Shown here: positions 36,062 through 45,038 of the stretch, piece by piece
How the letters are laid out: every line of letters begins with the position of its first letter
Numbering within the stretch: position 1 is the stretch's first letter
Assembly (NCBI RefSeq): GCF_001905345.1
Contig: NZ_LFBV01000001.1
Coordinates: forward strand, 1,251,321-1,315,320
Direction of reading: 5' to 3'
Source: Streptomyces uncialis
GTDB lineage: Bacteria; Actinomycetota; Actinomycetes; Streptomycetales; Streptomycetaceae
DNA: 64,000 bases
Notes under the pieces: generated by a model
The model's input: the letters and a program-made list of their open reading frames with translations, nothing else
The model's database searches: none
What the model was told of the DNA's origin: nothing
Translations under genes and position numbers: made by a program

Positions 36062-36998
36062 GCGGCCGGCGGCCCGGCGCCCCGGTCGGCAGCCAGACAT
36101 CGGCCGGACGGGCCGCCGCGTGCCGGGTGACGTACGCGACGAGCCGCCGCAGCCCCGGATGCCGGTTGCCGGTGTGCCAGAGCAGCGACCACGGGTAGAC
36201 GGGGGTGGGTGACACCACCGGTACGCGCCGCAGCCGCCGTCCGGTGAGCCCCACCAGCCGGGTCCCGCGCCCGACGAAGGTCAGCAGCGCCGGCGACCCG
36301 GCGAGGGCGTCCAGCAGCGCCTCGATACCGAAGTCGGGCCCGGTGGGGTCGATGGTCAGCCCGAACGCCCCGGCGAGCTCGGCGTAGAAGGCGCCCCATT
36401 CGCTGCCGTCCACGATCCCCGGCACCCAGCAGGTGTACGGCACCAGGTCCGCCGGGGTGACGCAGGCCGCTTCCGCCAGGGGATGCCGTTCCCCGACGAC
36501 CACCTCCAGGGCCTCCAGCAGCACCGGGACGGCGGTCAGCCGGGCGTCGGTCTCCCGCACCGGCCGCCGGGGATACCCGAACGCCGCGTCGATGTCCCCG
36601 TCCAGCAGGGCCCGTACCGCGTGGTCCGCGCCGCGCAGGGCGGCGATCTCCAGGGGCAGTTCGCGGTGCGCCTCGTGGAAGGCGCGCAGCAGCGCCGCGG
36701 AGGCGACCCGGTTGTCCAGGACGTCGACCCGCAGCGGCCGGGCGGGGTGGCGGACCGACGCGACGGCGTGCCGGATCGCGGTGAGCACCGCGCGGGCGTG
36801 CGGCAGGAACGTCCGTCCGTCGGCGGTCGGTTCGGCCCCGGTCGGCAGCCGGTGGACCAGCACCACGCCGAGTTCGTCCTCCAAGGCGGCGATCCGCTTG
36901 GACACGGCCTGCTGGGAGATCCCGAGCCGGTCCCCGGCGTGCCGGAACTGCCCCTCCTCGACGACCGCGACAAAGGCCCGCAGGAACTCCGGATTCAT
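36015..36998 (-). CDS. LysR-family regulator (second)
   Basis: This 327-residue protein starts at MNPEFLRAFVAVVEEGQFRH with the helix-turn-helix RLGISQQAVSKRIAALEDELG. The substrate-binding domain follows from about residue 80. ATG at 36998 gives the standard N-terminus; a longer start would add 11 unusual residues. It is divergent from dnaE, with a perfect 9-bp dyad 27 bp upstream, and convergent with the other LysR gene. Its target is unknown; a link to the polymerase gene would be surprising. Confidence 0.92.
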   Translation of the reverse strand: MNPEFLRAFVAVVEEGQFRHAGDRLGISQQAVSKRIAALEDELGVVLVHRLPTGAEPTADGRTFLPHARAVLTAIRHAVASVRHPARPLRVDVLDNRVASAALLRAFHEAHRELPLEIAALRGADHAVRALLDGDIDAAFGYPRRPVRETDARLTAVPVLLEALEVVVGERHPLAEAACVTPADLVPYTCWVPGIVDGSEWGAFYAELAGAFGLTIDPTGPDFGIEALLDALAGSPALLTFVGRGTRLVGLTGRRLRRVPVVSPTPVYPWSLLWHTGNRHPGLRRLVAYVTRHAAARPADVWLPTGAPGRRPLTRAADGPGGTAGTA

Positions 36999-37024
36999 CC
37001 GGCCGAAACTACCAGCCGCGCCGC

Positions 37025-37045
37025 CCGACAACCGCTGGTTGTCGG
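37025..37045. promoter_or_regulatory. Perfect dyad CCGACAACC-GCT-GGTTGTCGG
   Basis: Two 9-bp arms with a 3-bp centre lie between the second LysR gene and dnaE. This is probably the autoregulatory LysR site and could also influence dnaE, 110 bp downstream. Confidence 0.6.
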
Positions 37046-37154
37046 CCGGACGCCTTCCGTTGTTTGATCACCGGCTCCGGTACGGGTTCCCTGGGGCGCG
37101 CACTCGTCCCCTTCCGCCGCGATTCCGCCGAATCCTGTTCCGCCAGGAGCGCGT

Positions 37155-40100
37155 ATGCCCCGTCATTTCACGCATTTGCACGTCCATACCCAGTATTCGC
37201 TGCTGGACGGTGCGGCGCGGTTGAAGGACATGTTCCACGCGTGCGACGACATGGGGATGTCGCATATCGCGATGACGGACCACGGGAACCTGCACGGGGC
37301 GTACGACTTCTTCCATCAGGCGACGAAGGCGGGCATCACGCCGATCATCGGGATCGAGGCGTATGTGGCGCCGGAGTCCCGGCGCGACAAGCGGAAGATC
37401 CAGTGGGGCCAGCCGCACCAGAAGCGGGACGACGTCTCCGGTTCGGGCGGTTACACCCACAAGACGATCTGGGCGGCGGACGCGACGGGGCTGCACAACC
37501 TGTTCCGGCTGTCCTCGGACGCGTACGCGGAGGGCTGGCTGACGAAGTGGCCCCGGATGGACCGCGAGACGATCTCGAAATGGTCCGAGGGCCTCATCGC
37601 CTCGACCGGCTGCCCCTCGGGCGAACTCCAGACGCGGCTGCGGCTGGGGCAGTTCGACGAGGCGCTGAAGGCGGCGTCCGACTACCAGGACATCTTCGGC
37701 AAGGACCGCTACTTCCTGGAGCTGATGGACCACGGCATCGAGATCGAGCGCCGGGTCCGCGAGGGGCTGCTGGAGATCGGGAAGAAGCTCGGCATCCCCC
37801 CGATCGTCACCAACGACTCCCACTACACCCACGCCTCCGAAGCGGTCGCCCACGACGCGCTGCTCTGCATCCAGACCGGCAAGAACCTCTCCGACCCCGA
37901 CCGCTTCCGCTTCGACGGCACCGGCTACTACCTCAAGTCCACCGACGAGATGTACGCCATCGACTCCTCGGACGCCTGGCAGGAAGGCTGCGCCAACACC
38001 CTCCTCGTCGCCGAGCAGATCAACACCGAGGGCATGTTCCAGCAGCGGAACCTCATGCCGAAATTCGACATCCCCGAAGGCTGGACGGAGATCACCTGGT
38101 TCAAGGAAGAGGTACGCCGAGGACTCGCCCGCCGCTTCCCCGGCGGAATCGCGGAACGCTATGAACGCCAGGCCGCGTACGAGATGGACATCATCATCCG
38201 GATGGGATTCCCCGGCTATTTCCTGGTGGTCGCCGATTTCATCATGTGGGCCAAACGGAACGGTATCGCGGTGGGCCCGGGACGCGGTTCCGCGGCGGGT
38301 TCCCTGGTGTCGTACGCGATGGGCATCACCGACCTCGACCCGCTGGAACACGGGCTGATCTTCGAGCGGTTCCTGAACCCCGAGCGGGTCTCGATGCCCG
38401 ATGTCGACATCGACTTCGACGAGCGCAGGCGTGTCGAGGTGATCCGGTACGTCACCGAGAAGTACGGCGCCGACAAGGTCGCCATGATCGGTACGTACGG
38501 CACGATCAAGGCGAAGAACGCCATCAAGGACTCCGCCCGCGTCCTCGGCTACCCGTACGCCATGGGCGACCGCATCACCAAGGCCATGCCGCCGGACGCG
38601 GGCGGCAGAAGCATCGAGCTCGCCGGGATCACCGATCCCGCGCATCCCCGCTACGCGGAGGCGGGCGAGGTCCGGGGGATGTACGAGAACGAGCCGGACG
38701 TGAAGAAGGTCGTCGACACCGCGCGCGGGGTGGAGGGCCTGGTCCGGCAGATGGGCGTCCACGCCGCCGGCGTCATCATGTCCAGCGAACCGCTGACCGA
38801 CCATGTCCCCGTCTGGGTACGGCATTCCGACGGCGTCACGATCACCCAGTGGGACTATCCGAGCTGTGAGTCGCTCGGCCTGCTGAAGATGGACTTCCTC
38901 GGGCTGCGCAACCTCACGATCATGGACGACGCCGTCAAGATGGTGAAGTCCAACAAGGGCATCGACATCGATCTCCTGGGGCTCGCGCTCGACGACCCCA
39001 GGACCTTCGAACTCCTCGGCCGGGGCGACACCCTCGGCGTCTTCCAGTTCGACGGAAGCGCGATGCGCTCGCTGTTCCGCCTGATGCGCCCCGACCAGTT
39101 CGAGGACATCACGGCCGTGACCGCGCTCTACCGGCCGGGCCCGATGGGCATGAACTCGCACACCAACTACGCCCTGCGCAAGAACGGCCGGCAGGACATC
39201 ACCCCCATCCACCCGGAACTCGAAGAACCCCTCAAGGAGATCCTCGACCTCACCTACGGCCTGGTCGTCTACCAGGAACAGGTCCAGCGGGCCGCGCAGA
39301 TCCTCGCCGGATACTCGCTGGGCCAGGCGGATCTGCTGCGCCGGGCGATGGGAAAGAAGAAGAAGGAGGTCCTGGACCGGGAGTTCGTCCCCTTCCGTGA
39401 CGGCTGCCGGGCGCGCGGCTACTCCGACGAGGCGGTCCAGGCGGTCTGGGACGTCCTGGTGCCGTTCGCCGGATACGCGTTCAACAAGGCCCACGCGGCC
39501 ACGTACGCGCTCGTGTCCTACTGGACGGCGTACCTCAAGGCGAACCATCCGGCCGAGTACATGGCGGCGGTGCTCACCTCGGTGAAGGACGACAAGGACA
39601 AGTCCGCGGTCTACCTCAACGAATGCCGCCGGATGGGCATCAAGGTGCTGCCGCCGGACGTCAACGCGTCGCTGTCCGACTTCACCGCGCACGGCGACGA
39701 CACCGTCCTGTTCGGGCTGTCCGCCGTACGGAACGTGGGCGCCCCTGTCGTCGAGGCGATCGTCCGCGCCCGCGAGTCCAGGGGGAAGTACACGTCCTTT
39801 CCCGACTACCTCGACAAGTCCGAGGCGGTCATGTGCGCCAAACGCGCCACCGAGTCCCTGATCAAGGCGGGCGCGTTCGACGCCCTCGGCCACACCAGGA
39901 AGGGACTCACCGCCCGCTACGAACCGCTGGTAGACGCGGCCGTCTCCGTCAAACGCCGCGAGGCGGAAGGCCAGTTCGACCTCTTCAGCGCGGACGGACC
40001 GGACACCGCCCCCGGCACGCTTCCCGCGCTGGACCCGGACTTCCCCGCGCAGGAGTGGGAGAAGCCGTATCTGCTCGCCCAGGAGCGCGAGATGCTCGGC

Positions 40101-40685
40101 CTCTATGTCTCCGACCACCCGCTGTTCGGGATCGAACACGTCCTCGCGGAACGTTCGGACGCCCCGATCGCGCGGCTCACCGGCGGCGAGCACCCGGACG
40201 GGGCGGTGGTCACCCTCGGCGGCATCGTCTCCGGTCTGCAACGCAAGATGACCAAGCAGGGCAACGCGTGGGCGATCGCGACCGTGGAGGACCTCGGAGG
40301 GTCCGTCGACTGTCTGTTCTTCCCCGCCACCTACCAGTTGGTGGGGACCCGGCTCGTGGAGGACGCCGTCGTCTTCGTCAAGGGACGGCTGGACAAACGG
40401 GAGGACGTGCCCCGGCTCGTCGCCATGGAGCTGACGGTCCCGGATTCGACGGCCCTCGGCGCGGACGCGCCGGTCCGGCTGGCGATCGAGGAGTACCGGG
40501 TCACGGGTCCCTCGGTGCGGCGGCTGAAGGAGATCCTGCGGTCCCACCCCGGTCCCGCCGAGGTCCAGCTGAGGGTGACGGGCCGGACCCGGACGACCGT
40601 CTACCGGCTGGGCCCCCGGATCGCCCCGCGCCCGGAGTTCTGGGCGGACCTCAAGGCCGCGGTGGCGGTCACCCGCTGGGGATGA
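37155..40685 (+). CDS. dnaE: DNA polymerase III alpha subunit, replicative DnaE1 type
   Basis: This 1176-residue protein is a complete C-family polymerase. Its PHP domain opens with HLHVHTQYSLLDG, then MTDHGN, GIEAYV and NDSHY. The palm carries GPGRGSAAGS and the catalytic PDVDIDFDERRR (about 415-425). A QFDLF clamp-binding motif lies near 940, and an OB fold (LGGIVSGLQRKMTKQGNAWA) in the last 200 residues. It resembles the housekeeping Streptomyces DnaE1 far more than the mutasome DnaE2. No imuA/imuB partner is present. ATG at 37155 follows CAGGAG by 6 bases. It is most likely an additional copy, since the main dnaE lies elsewhere in streptomycetes. Confidence 0.93.
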   Translation: MPRHFTHLHVHTQYSLLDGAARLKDMFHACDDMGMSHIAMTDHGNLHGAYDFFHQATKAGITPIIGIEAYVAPESRRDKRKIQWGQPHQKRDDVSGSGGYTHKTIWAADATGLHNLFRLSSDAYAEGWLTKWPRMDRETISKWSEGLIASTGCPSGELQTRLRLGQFDEALKAASDYQDIFGKDRYFLELMDHGIEIERRVREGLLEIGKKLGIPPIVTNDSHYTHASEAVAHDALLCIQTGKNLSDPDRFRFDGTGYYLKSTDEMYAIDSSDAWQEGCANTLLVAEQINTEGMFQQRNLMPKFDIPEGWTEITWFKEEVRRGLARRFPGGIAERYERQAAYEMDIIIRMGFPGYFLVVADFIMWAKRNGIAVGPGRGSAAGSLVSYAMGITDLDPLEHGLIFERFLNPERVSMPDVDIDFDERRRVEVIRYVTEKYGADKVAMIGTYGTIKAKNAIKDSARVLGYPYAMGDRITKAMPPDAGGRSIELAGITDPAHPRYAEAGEVRGMYENEPDVKKVVDTARGVEGLVRQMGVHAAGVIMSSEPLTDHVPVWVRHSDGVTITQWDYPSCESLGLLKMDFLGLRNLTIMDDAVKMVKSNKGIDIDLLGLALDDPRTFELLGRGDTLGVFQFDGSAMRSLFRLMRPDQFEDITAVTALYRPGPMGMNSHTNYALRKNGRQDITPIHPELEEPLKEILDLTYGLVVYQEQVQRAAQILAGYSLGQADLLRRAMGKKKKEVLDREFVPFRDGCRARGYSDEAVQAVWDVLVPFAGYAFNKAHAATYALVSYWTAYLKANHPAEYMAAVLTSVKDDKDKSAVYLNECRRMGIKVLPPDVNASLSDFTAHGDDTVLFGLSAVRNVGAPVVEAIVRARESRGKYTSFPDYLDKSEAVMCAKRATESLIKAGAFDALGHTRKGLTARYEPLVDAAVSVKRREAEGQFDLFSADGPDTAPGTLPALDPDFPAQEWEKPYLLAQEREMLGLYVSDHPLFGIEHVLAERSDAPIARLTGGEHPDGAVVTLGGIVSGLQRKMTKQGNAWAIATVEDLGGSVDCLFFPATYQLVGTRLVEDAVVFVKGRLDKREDVPRLVAMELTVPDSTALGADAPVRLAIEEYRVTGPSVRRLKEILRSHPGPAEVQLRVTGRTRTTVYRLGPRIAPRPEFWADLKAAVAVTRWG

Positions 40686-41012
40686 GCCGTCCGTGTGGAC
40701 CGCAGTTGAGCCACCGGACGCGTCCGTTCCACCGGTCCGTCACGGCACCCCGCGTCCGGCGTACCACGCACCGCCGTACGACCCCCCGACTGCTGGGACG
40801 CCCGTCGCCCACCGGGACCACACACCCCTCAACCGTTTCGCGCTCAACCATCGGGTGAGGTGAATCGGGCGGGTTCCTCCGTGTTCCTGAGTGTCCGAAA
40901 CCAGCGGCGACACCGTCAACCGGCCGAAATATGCTGGTGCTTGGTCTAGACCATGTTGATGACTCCGCCTCTCCCCACGACAGACCGAGGCACCCCCACC
41001 CCTGGAGTGAAC
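40686..41012. other. Intergenic region upstream of the LPMO gene
   Basis: Apart from the DasR box listed separately, I see no gene. GC content drops toward the promoter (CCGAAATATGCTGG around 40925), with TATGCT as a possible -10. Confidence 0.45.
40942..40953. promoter_or_regulatory. DasR-responsive element (dre)
   Basis: TGGTCTAGACCA is a perfect 12-bp palindrome identical to the core of the DasR operator. It lies 59 bp before the LPMO start. In Streptomyces DasR represses chitin and N-acetylglucosamine genes until amino-sugar phosphates appear. Confidence 0.85.
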
Positions 41013-41603
41013 ATGCGTAGGAAATTGAGTACGTCCCTGCTCGGGATAGGCCTGGCCACGGCGGCGCTCTTCGCCGCCACCGGCAGCGCGCAGGGCCATG
41101 GCTACGTCGACTCGCCCATCAGCCGCTCGGGAGTGTGCGGCAACGGTTCCGTGCAGAACTGCGGCCAGATCGAATGGGAGGCGTGGAGCGTCGAGGGGTA
41201 CAAGGGCTTCCCCGGGCGCGGTCCCGCCGACGGCCAGCTCTGCGCGGGCGGCAACGGCCGCTTCTCCGAGCTGGACGATCCCCGCGGGGGCAACTGGCCC
41301 GCCACGAACGTGTCCGGCGGGCAGAGCTACACCTTCAACTGGCGGATCGTCGCACGCCACGCCACGACCGACTTCCGCTACTACATCACCAAGAACGGCT
41401 ACAACCCGGCCAAGCCGCTCACCCGGGCGGACCTGGACCCCCAGCCCTTCCTGACGGTGCCCTTCAACGGCCGCCAGCCCGGCGCGACGGTCACCCACTC
41501 GGGTGTGCTGCCGCAGAAGACCGGCAAGCACCTGATCCTCGGGGTGTGGACGGTCCACGACACGGAGAACGCGTTCTACTCCTGCTCGGACGTCAAGTTC
41601 TGA
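41013..41603 (+). CDS. AA10 lytic polysaccharide monooxygenase (chitin-active type)
   Basis: This secreted copper enzyme has 196 residues. The signal peptide ends at SAQG, so the mature protein starts with His29 (HGYVDSPISR). Together with His116 in RIVARHATTDF it forms the copper histidine brace; a Phe near VHDTENAFYSC is the axial residue. The fold is a single AA10 domain without a binding module, with four or more Cys. It oxidatively cuts crystalline chitin or cellulose; the DasR box upstream favours chitin. ATG at 41013 follows GGAG by 5 bases. A strong terminator closes the transcript. Confidence 0.95.
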   Translation: MRRKLSTSLLGIGLATAALFAATGSAQGHGYVDSPISRSGVCGNGSVQNCGQIEWEAWSVEGYKGFPGRGPADGQLCAGGNGRFSELDDPRGGNWPATNVSGGQSYTFNWRIVARHATTDFRYYITKNGYNPAKPLTRADLDPQPFLTVPFNGRQPGATVTHSGVLPQKTGKHLILGVWTVHDTENAFYSCSDVKF

Positions 41604-41633
41604 CGCCCCCCTGACAGAACCACCCGATCCCGG

Positions 41634-41673
41634 GGCCCGCCCACCACACCCACGCCAGGGCGGGCCCTTTTTT
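41634..41673 (+). terminator. Intrinsic terminator of the LPMO gene
   Basis: A 9-bp stem (GGGCCCGCC with GGCGGGCCC) is followed directly by six T residues, a classical rho-independent terminator, unusual in this GC-rich DNA. Confidence 0.9.
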
Positions 41674-41678
41674 CATGT

Positions 41679-41777
41679 CCGGGGGCCGCATTCGCTTGCG
41701 CTTCTGGGTCTGTCCGGCTGGGCGTACTTCGTTCCTGTGCCGTCGCTCGGTGGGTTTGCGCAGTTCCCCGCGCCCCT
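41679..41777 (+). repeat. Repeat array R3, forward A module
   Basis: A single forward unit (CGCATTCGCTTGCGCTTCTG ... TTCCTGTGCCGTCGCTCGG) ends in the core GCGCAGTTCCCCGCGCCCCT at 41758. It begins six bases after the LPMO T tract. Confidence 0.82.
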
Positions 41778-41946
41778 TTGGGGCGCGTTCTGTTTGTTCT
41801 TCGGGTCGGTGCCGGTCGGGATTCTCCGTCCTCGATCCGACACGCTCGGTACGACGTCCAGCGGAGCTACTGAAGAGCATCGGAGTCTGCGAGCAGAGAT
41901 TCCCGCCCACCCCCTCCCGCAGCAGCGCGACTGCGAGAGGAAGGGG
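41770..41946 (+). repeat. Element B3 (forward)
   Basis: This B copy starts with the hairpin at 41770-41786 and holds the invariant GGTCGGTGCCGGTCGGGATT block and a TACTGAAGAGCAT middle. Its second stem is weakened by one G-to-A change (CTGCGAGCAGAGATTCCCGC). Confidence 0.85.
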
Positions 41947-41948
41947 GT

Positions 41949-42367
41949 GCCCCTTAAGGGGCGCGGGGAACTGCGCAAAAACGAGGGCGGCCCGCACCCG
42001 GAGAACAACCGATCGGGGCAGCATCCAGGGGCGCGGGGAACTGCGCACCCACGGACGTACCCGCACGGGAACAAGTACGCCCAGGTGGGGAACCTCAGAA
42101 GCGCAAGCGAAGGCGGCCTGCGGGGAACTGCGCAAAAGACGAAGGTGGACCCGCACCCGAAGAGCGACCGAGCGGGGCAGCACCCAGGGGCGCGGGGAAC
42201 TGCGCACCCACGGACGTACCCGCACGGCAACAAAGTACGCCCAGGTGGGGAACCTCAGAAGCGCAAGCGAAGGCGACCTGCGGGGAACTGCGCACCCACG
42301 GACGGCCCGCACGGGGACAAGTACGTCCAGCCGGACGGACCCCGGAAGCGCGAGCGAAGGCGACCTG
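41949..42367 (-). repeat. Repeat array R3, reverse A modules
   Basis: Reverse units begin with the hairpin GCCCC-TTAA-GGGGC (41949-41962). Full cores sit at 41958, 42028 and 42187, with shorter cores at about 42120 and 42281. The stretches from 42028 and 42187 are near-identical for about 105 bp, a recent 159-bp tandem duplication. The array ends at the stop codon of the alpha/beta-hydrolase-like gene. Confidence 0.85.
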
Positions 42368-43129
42368 TCAGGGTTTTCGGAGGGTGCGGCCGAAACCGGA
42401 GGCGAGGGGCATCCGCAACCCCAACGGCGGCGGAGCCGCGAACGCGTCGGCCACCGGCCGGGAGAACGCCGCCCCGAACAACGTCCCCAGCACGAAATCC
42501 GCGGACAGCGCCAGCACCTCCGCCCGGTACTGCCGCAGCCCGTGCCCGTCCGCGTGCACCTCGAACCGGCAGATGTCCCGGTTCACCTTCTTCACCCGGG
42601 CCGCCAGCCGGAACGACCGTTCGGGATCGGTCCGCCCGTCATGCGTACCGTGCACGATCATCACCCGCCGCCCCGCGAGCTGCTTCACCGGCTCGGGCGC
42701 CCCCGCCATGTCCTCCGCCGGCAGCCACGGTGCGATCGACAGCACGGAGCCGACCGCCGGATGCCCCGCGGCACGCAGCGCCGCGCGGCCCCCCATCCCG
42801 ACCCCCGCCAGACAGACGGGCACGTCCCCGTACCGCCGTACGACCTCGTTGGCGGCCCACTCCGCGTCCCCGGCGAGCCCCGCCCGCTCACCGTTCCAGC
42901 CGCGTACCCGGTAGCGCACGACATGGGTGGCCAGCCCCTCCGGGCCGCCGCGCCGGGCCAGGTGCCCGCTCAGCGCCCGGACCGTCCCCGCGGCCAGCGG
43001 GGAGGGGCGCCGCTCGGAGACCTCCTCGCCGCCCGGCAGCAGCAGGACGACCCCGCTCACGGCTTCGCCCCGGGGCCCGCGTACCTTGCCCAGCCGCGCG
43101 GTGTGCTCCGCCCCCGCTCCCAGTCCCAT
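42368..43129 (-). CDS. Alpha/beta-hydrolase-fold protein without a canonical nucleophile
   Basis: This 253-residue protein has the alpha/beta-hydrolase layout: VVLLLPGGEE, the nucleophile-elbow region VCLAGVGMGGRAALR, VMIVHGTHDGRTDP for the acid and VHADGHGLRQY for the His. At the elbow the usual GxSxG reads GVGMG, so the Ser nucleophile is replaced by Gly. It may be a non-catalytic member or use other chemistry. It is divergent from add by 113 bp. Its 3' end meets a reverse repeat array with no spacing. Confidence 0.78.
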   Translation of the reverse strand: MGLGAGAEHTARLGKVRGPRGEAVSGVVLLLPGGEEVSERRPSPLAAGTVRALSGHLARRGGPEGLATHVVRYRVRGWNGERAGLAGDAEWAANEVVRRYGDVPVCLAGVGMGGRAALRAAGHPAVGSVLSIAPWLPAEDMAGAPEPVKQLAGRRVMIVHGTHDGRTDPERSFRLAARVKKVNRDICRFEVHADGHGLRQYRAEVLALSADFVLGTLFGAAFSRPVADAFAAPPPLGLRMPLASGFGRTLRKP

Positions 43130-43214
43130 GACAGAACAGTGTCAGAAGTGGTGGTGCGCACCACACGTCCTTGGGGTCACCTTTACGTATCGGCGACCGC
43201 GGCCCACTCGGCAT

Positions 43215-43236
43215 CTACGCGCGTAGGACGTAGAGT
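43215..43236 (+). promoter_or_regulatory. add promoter with perfect nucleoside operator
   Basis: CTACGCGCGTAG (43215-43226) is a perfect 12-bp palindrome. TAGAGT (43231-43236) follows as -10, 6 bases before the add ATG, so the mRNA is leaderless or nearly so. Confidence 0.68.
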
Positions 43237-43242
43237 GACAAG

Positions 43243-44400
43243 ATGACGAGCCAGACCAGTCAGCACCCCGAGACCCCCAGCGCGGACCAGATCCGCCGGG
43301 CTCCCAAGGTCCTCCTGCACGACCACCTCGACGGCGGCCTGCGCCCCGGGACCGTCGTCGATCTCGCCCTCGCGACCGGGTACGACGGACTCCCCGAGAC
43401 CGACCCCGACAAGCTCGGCGTCTGGTTCCGCGAGGCCGCCGACTCCGGCTCGCTGGAGCGGTACCTGGAGACCTTCGCGCACACCTGTGCCGTCATGCAG
43501 ACCAAGGAGGCCCTGTTCCGGGTCGCCGCCGAGTGCGCGGAGGACCTCGCCGAGGACGGCGTCGTCTACGCCGAGGTGCGCTACGCCCCCGAGCAGCACC
43601 TGGAGAAGGGCCTCACCCTCGAAGAGGTCGTGGAGGCCGTCAACGACGGATTCCGCGAGGGCGAGCGCCGGGCCAGGGAGAACGGCCACCGCATCCGGGT
43701 CGGCGCCCTGCTCACCGCGATGCGGCACGCGGCCCGCGCGCTGGAGATCGCGGAGCTGGCCAACCGCTACCGCGACCTCGGGGTCGTCGGCTTCGACATC
43801 GCGGGCGCCGAGGCGGGCTTCCCTCCCACCCGCCACCTCGACGCCTTCGAGTACCTGAAGCGCGAGAACAACCACTTCACCATCCACGCCGGTGAGGCGT
43901 TCGGGCTGCCGTCCATCTGGCAGGCCCTCCAGTGGTGCGGCGCCGACCGCCTCGGGCACGGCGTCCGGATCATCGACGACATCCAGGTCGCCGAGGACGG
44001 CACCGTCAAGCTCGGCCGGCTCGCGTCCTACGTCCGCGACAAGCGCATCCCGCTGGAGCTGTGCCCGACCTCCAACCTCCAGACGGCCGCCGCGTCCTCG
44101 TACGCGGACCACCCCATCGGGCTGCTGCGCAAGCTGCACTTCCGGGCCACGGTGAACACCGACAACCGGCTGATGTCCGGCACCAGCATGAGCCGCGAAT
44201 TCGAGCACCTGGTCGGCACGTTCGGATACACGCTCGACGACATGCAGTGGTTCACCGTCAATGCGATGAAGTCGGCGTTCATTCCTTTCGATGAACGTCT
44301 GGCCATGATCAACGACGTGATCAAGCCCGGATACGCCGAGCTGAAGTCCGCATGGCTGTTCCAGCAGACCGCTTCCACCAGGGGTTCTTCCTCCTCCTAG
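43243..44400 (+). CDS. add: Adenosine deaminase
   Basis: This 385-residue zinc enzyme converts (deoxy)adenosine to (deoxy)inosine. Motifs in order are HDHLDGG (zinc His26/His28), FTIHAGEA with the catalytic Glu, [17 protein letters not shown] and [10 protein letters not shown] with the zinc Asp. The DNRLMS form is typical of the actinobacterial class rather than the mammalian DDP form. It is monocistronic, controlled by the palindrome in its promoter and closed by a strong terminator. Confidence 0.96.
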   Translation: MTSQTSQHPETPSADQIRRAPKVLLHDHLDGGLRPGTVVDLALATGYDGLPETDPDKLGVWFREAADSGSLERYLETFAHTCAVMQTKEALFRVAAECAEDLAEDGVVYAEVRYAPEQHLEKGLTLEEVVEAVNDGFREGERRARENGHRIRVGALLTAMRHAARALEIAELANRYRDLGVVGFDIAGAEAGFPPTRHLDAFEYLKRENNHFTIHAGEAFGLPSIWQALQWCGADRLGHGVRIIDDIQVAEDGTVKLGRLASYVRDKRIPLELCPTSNLQTAAASSYADHPIGLLRKLHFRATVNTDNRLMSGTSMSREFEHLVGTFGYTLDDMQWFTVNAMKSAFIPFDERLAMINDVIKPGYAELKSAWLFQQTASTRGSSSS

Positions 44401-44415
44401 CGGAAAAGACGCTTA

Positions 44416-44456
44416 GCGCGGGCGGCCGGGTGAATCAACACTCCGGCCGCCCGCGC
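44416..44456 (+). terminator. Terminator of add
   Basis: A perfect 14-bp stem (GCGCGGGCGGCCGG with its complement at 44443-44456) with a 13-base loop lies 15 bases after the add stop. Confidence 0.85.
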
Positions 44457-44589
44457 GTGTTTGCGGCGACCGTGTGCCCTGGTTACGTTTCTTGACCGCT
44501 CGTCCCGTCATTTCCGGCGGTCATCGGCAACGCAGACCGCTGTACCGCGCACGCTCGCGCACGCACACACTCAAGGACGCGATTTCACG

Positions 44590-44964
44590 ATGAAGCAGAC
44601 TGCCGCCAGGACCCTTGGTGCCGCCGCCCTCGGCGCGGCCATCGCCGCCACCGGCGCCGGTGCCGCGAACGCCGCCGCGCCCACCGCCACGGCTCTCGAC
44701 GGTGTCACCAGCACCCTGCCCCTCGGCGACGCCACCAAGGCCCTTCCGCTGGGCGACGCCACGAAGATCCTCCCCCTCGGCCAGCTGACCCAGCTGGTGC
44801 CCGACACCCGCTCGGTGGAGGCCGCGAAGACCGCCCTCGGCACCACGGCCGCCACCGCCCAGCCCACCGTCACCCAGGCCGCGACCGGCGCCGTGCCCGC
44901 GCTGGGCCTCCTCGGCGGTCTGCCCCTGAAGGGGCTGCCGATCAACGGCATCCCCCTCGGCTGA
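44590..44964 (+). CDS. Small secreted Ala/Leu/Pro-rich protein
   Basis: I do not recognise a functional family for this 124-residue protein. It has a Sec signal peptide ending at ANA near residue 28. The mature part of about 95 residues lacks Cys and repeats a motif TLPLGDATKALPLGDATKIL, then a Thr/Ala stretch and a GLPLKGLPINGIPLG ending. The LPL pattern recalls surface-associated small proteins of aerial hyphae, but this is only a resemblance. ATG at 44590; the leader has no strong ribosome binding site. It ends in an 18-bp terminator shared with the convergent PspC gene. Confidence 0.75.
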   Translation: MKQTAARTLGAAALGAAIAATGAGAANAAAPTATALDGVTSTLPLGDATKALPLGDATKILPLGQLTQLVPDTRSVEAAKTALGTTAATAQPTVTQAATGAVPALGLLGGLPLKGLPINGIPLG

Positions 44965-44975
44965 TCCCGCGCGCG

Positions 44976-45017
44976 GGGGACGGGCCCGCCGACGAAGGTG
45001 TCGGCGGGCCCGTCCCC
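44976..45017. terminator. Bidirectional terminator (18-bp perfect stem)
   Basis: GGGGACGGGCCCGCCGAC (44976-44993) pairs perfectly with 45000-45017 around a 6-base loop. It lies between the convergent secreted-protein and PspC genes. Confidence 0.88.
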
Positions 45018-45038
45018 TTGCCTGTGCGTGTCCGGCGG

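Noticed and set aside
37068..40547. Very long minus-strand open frame opposite dnaE
   Set aside because: It lacks any domain and reflects the codon bias of dnaE on the other strand.
41737..43131. Open frames through the repeat arrays giving RGAGNCA- or AQFPAPL-like peptides
   Set aside because: The same peptide text recurs in several frames at all arrays because the DNA repeats; no ribosome binding sites or families support them.
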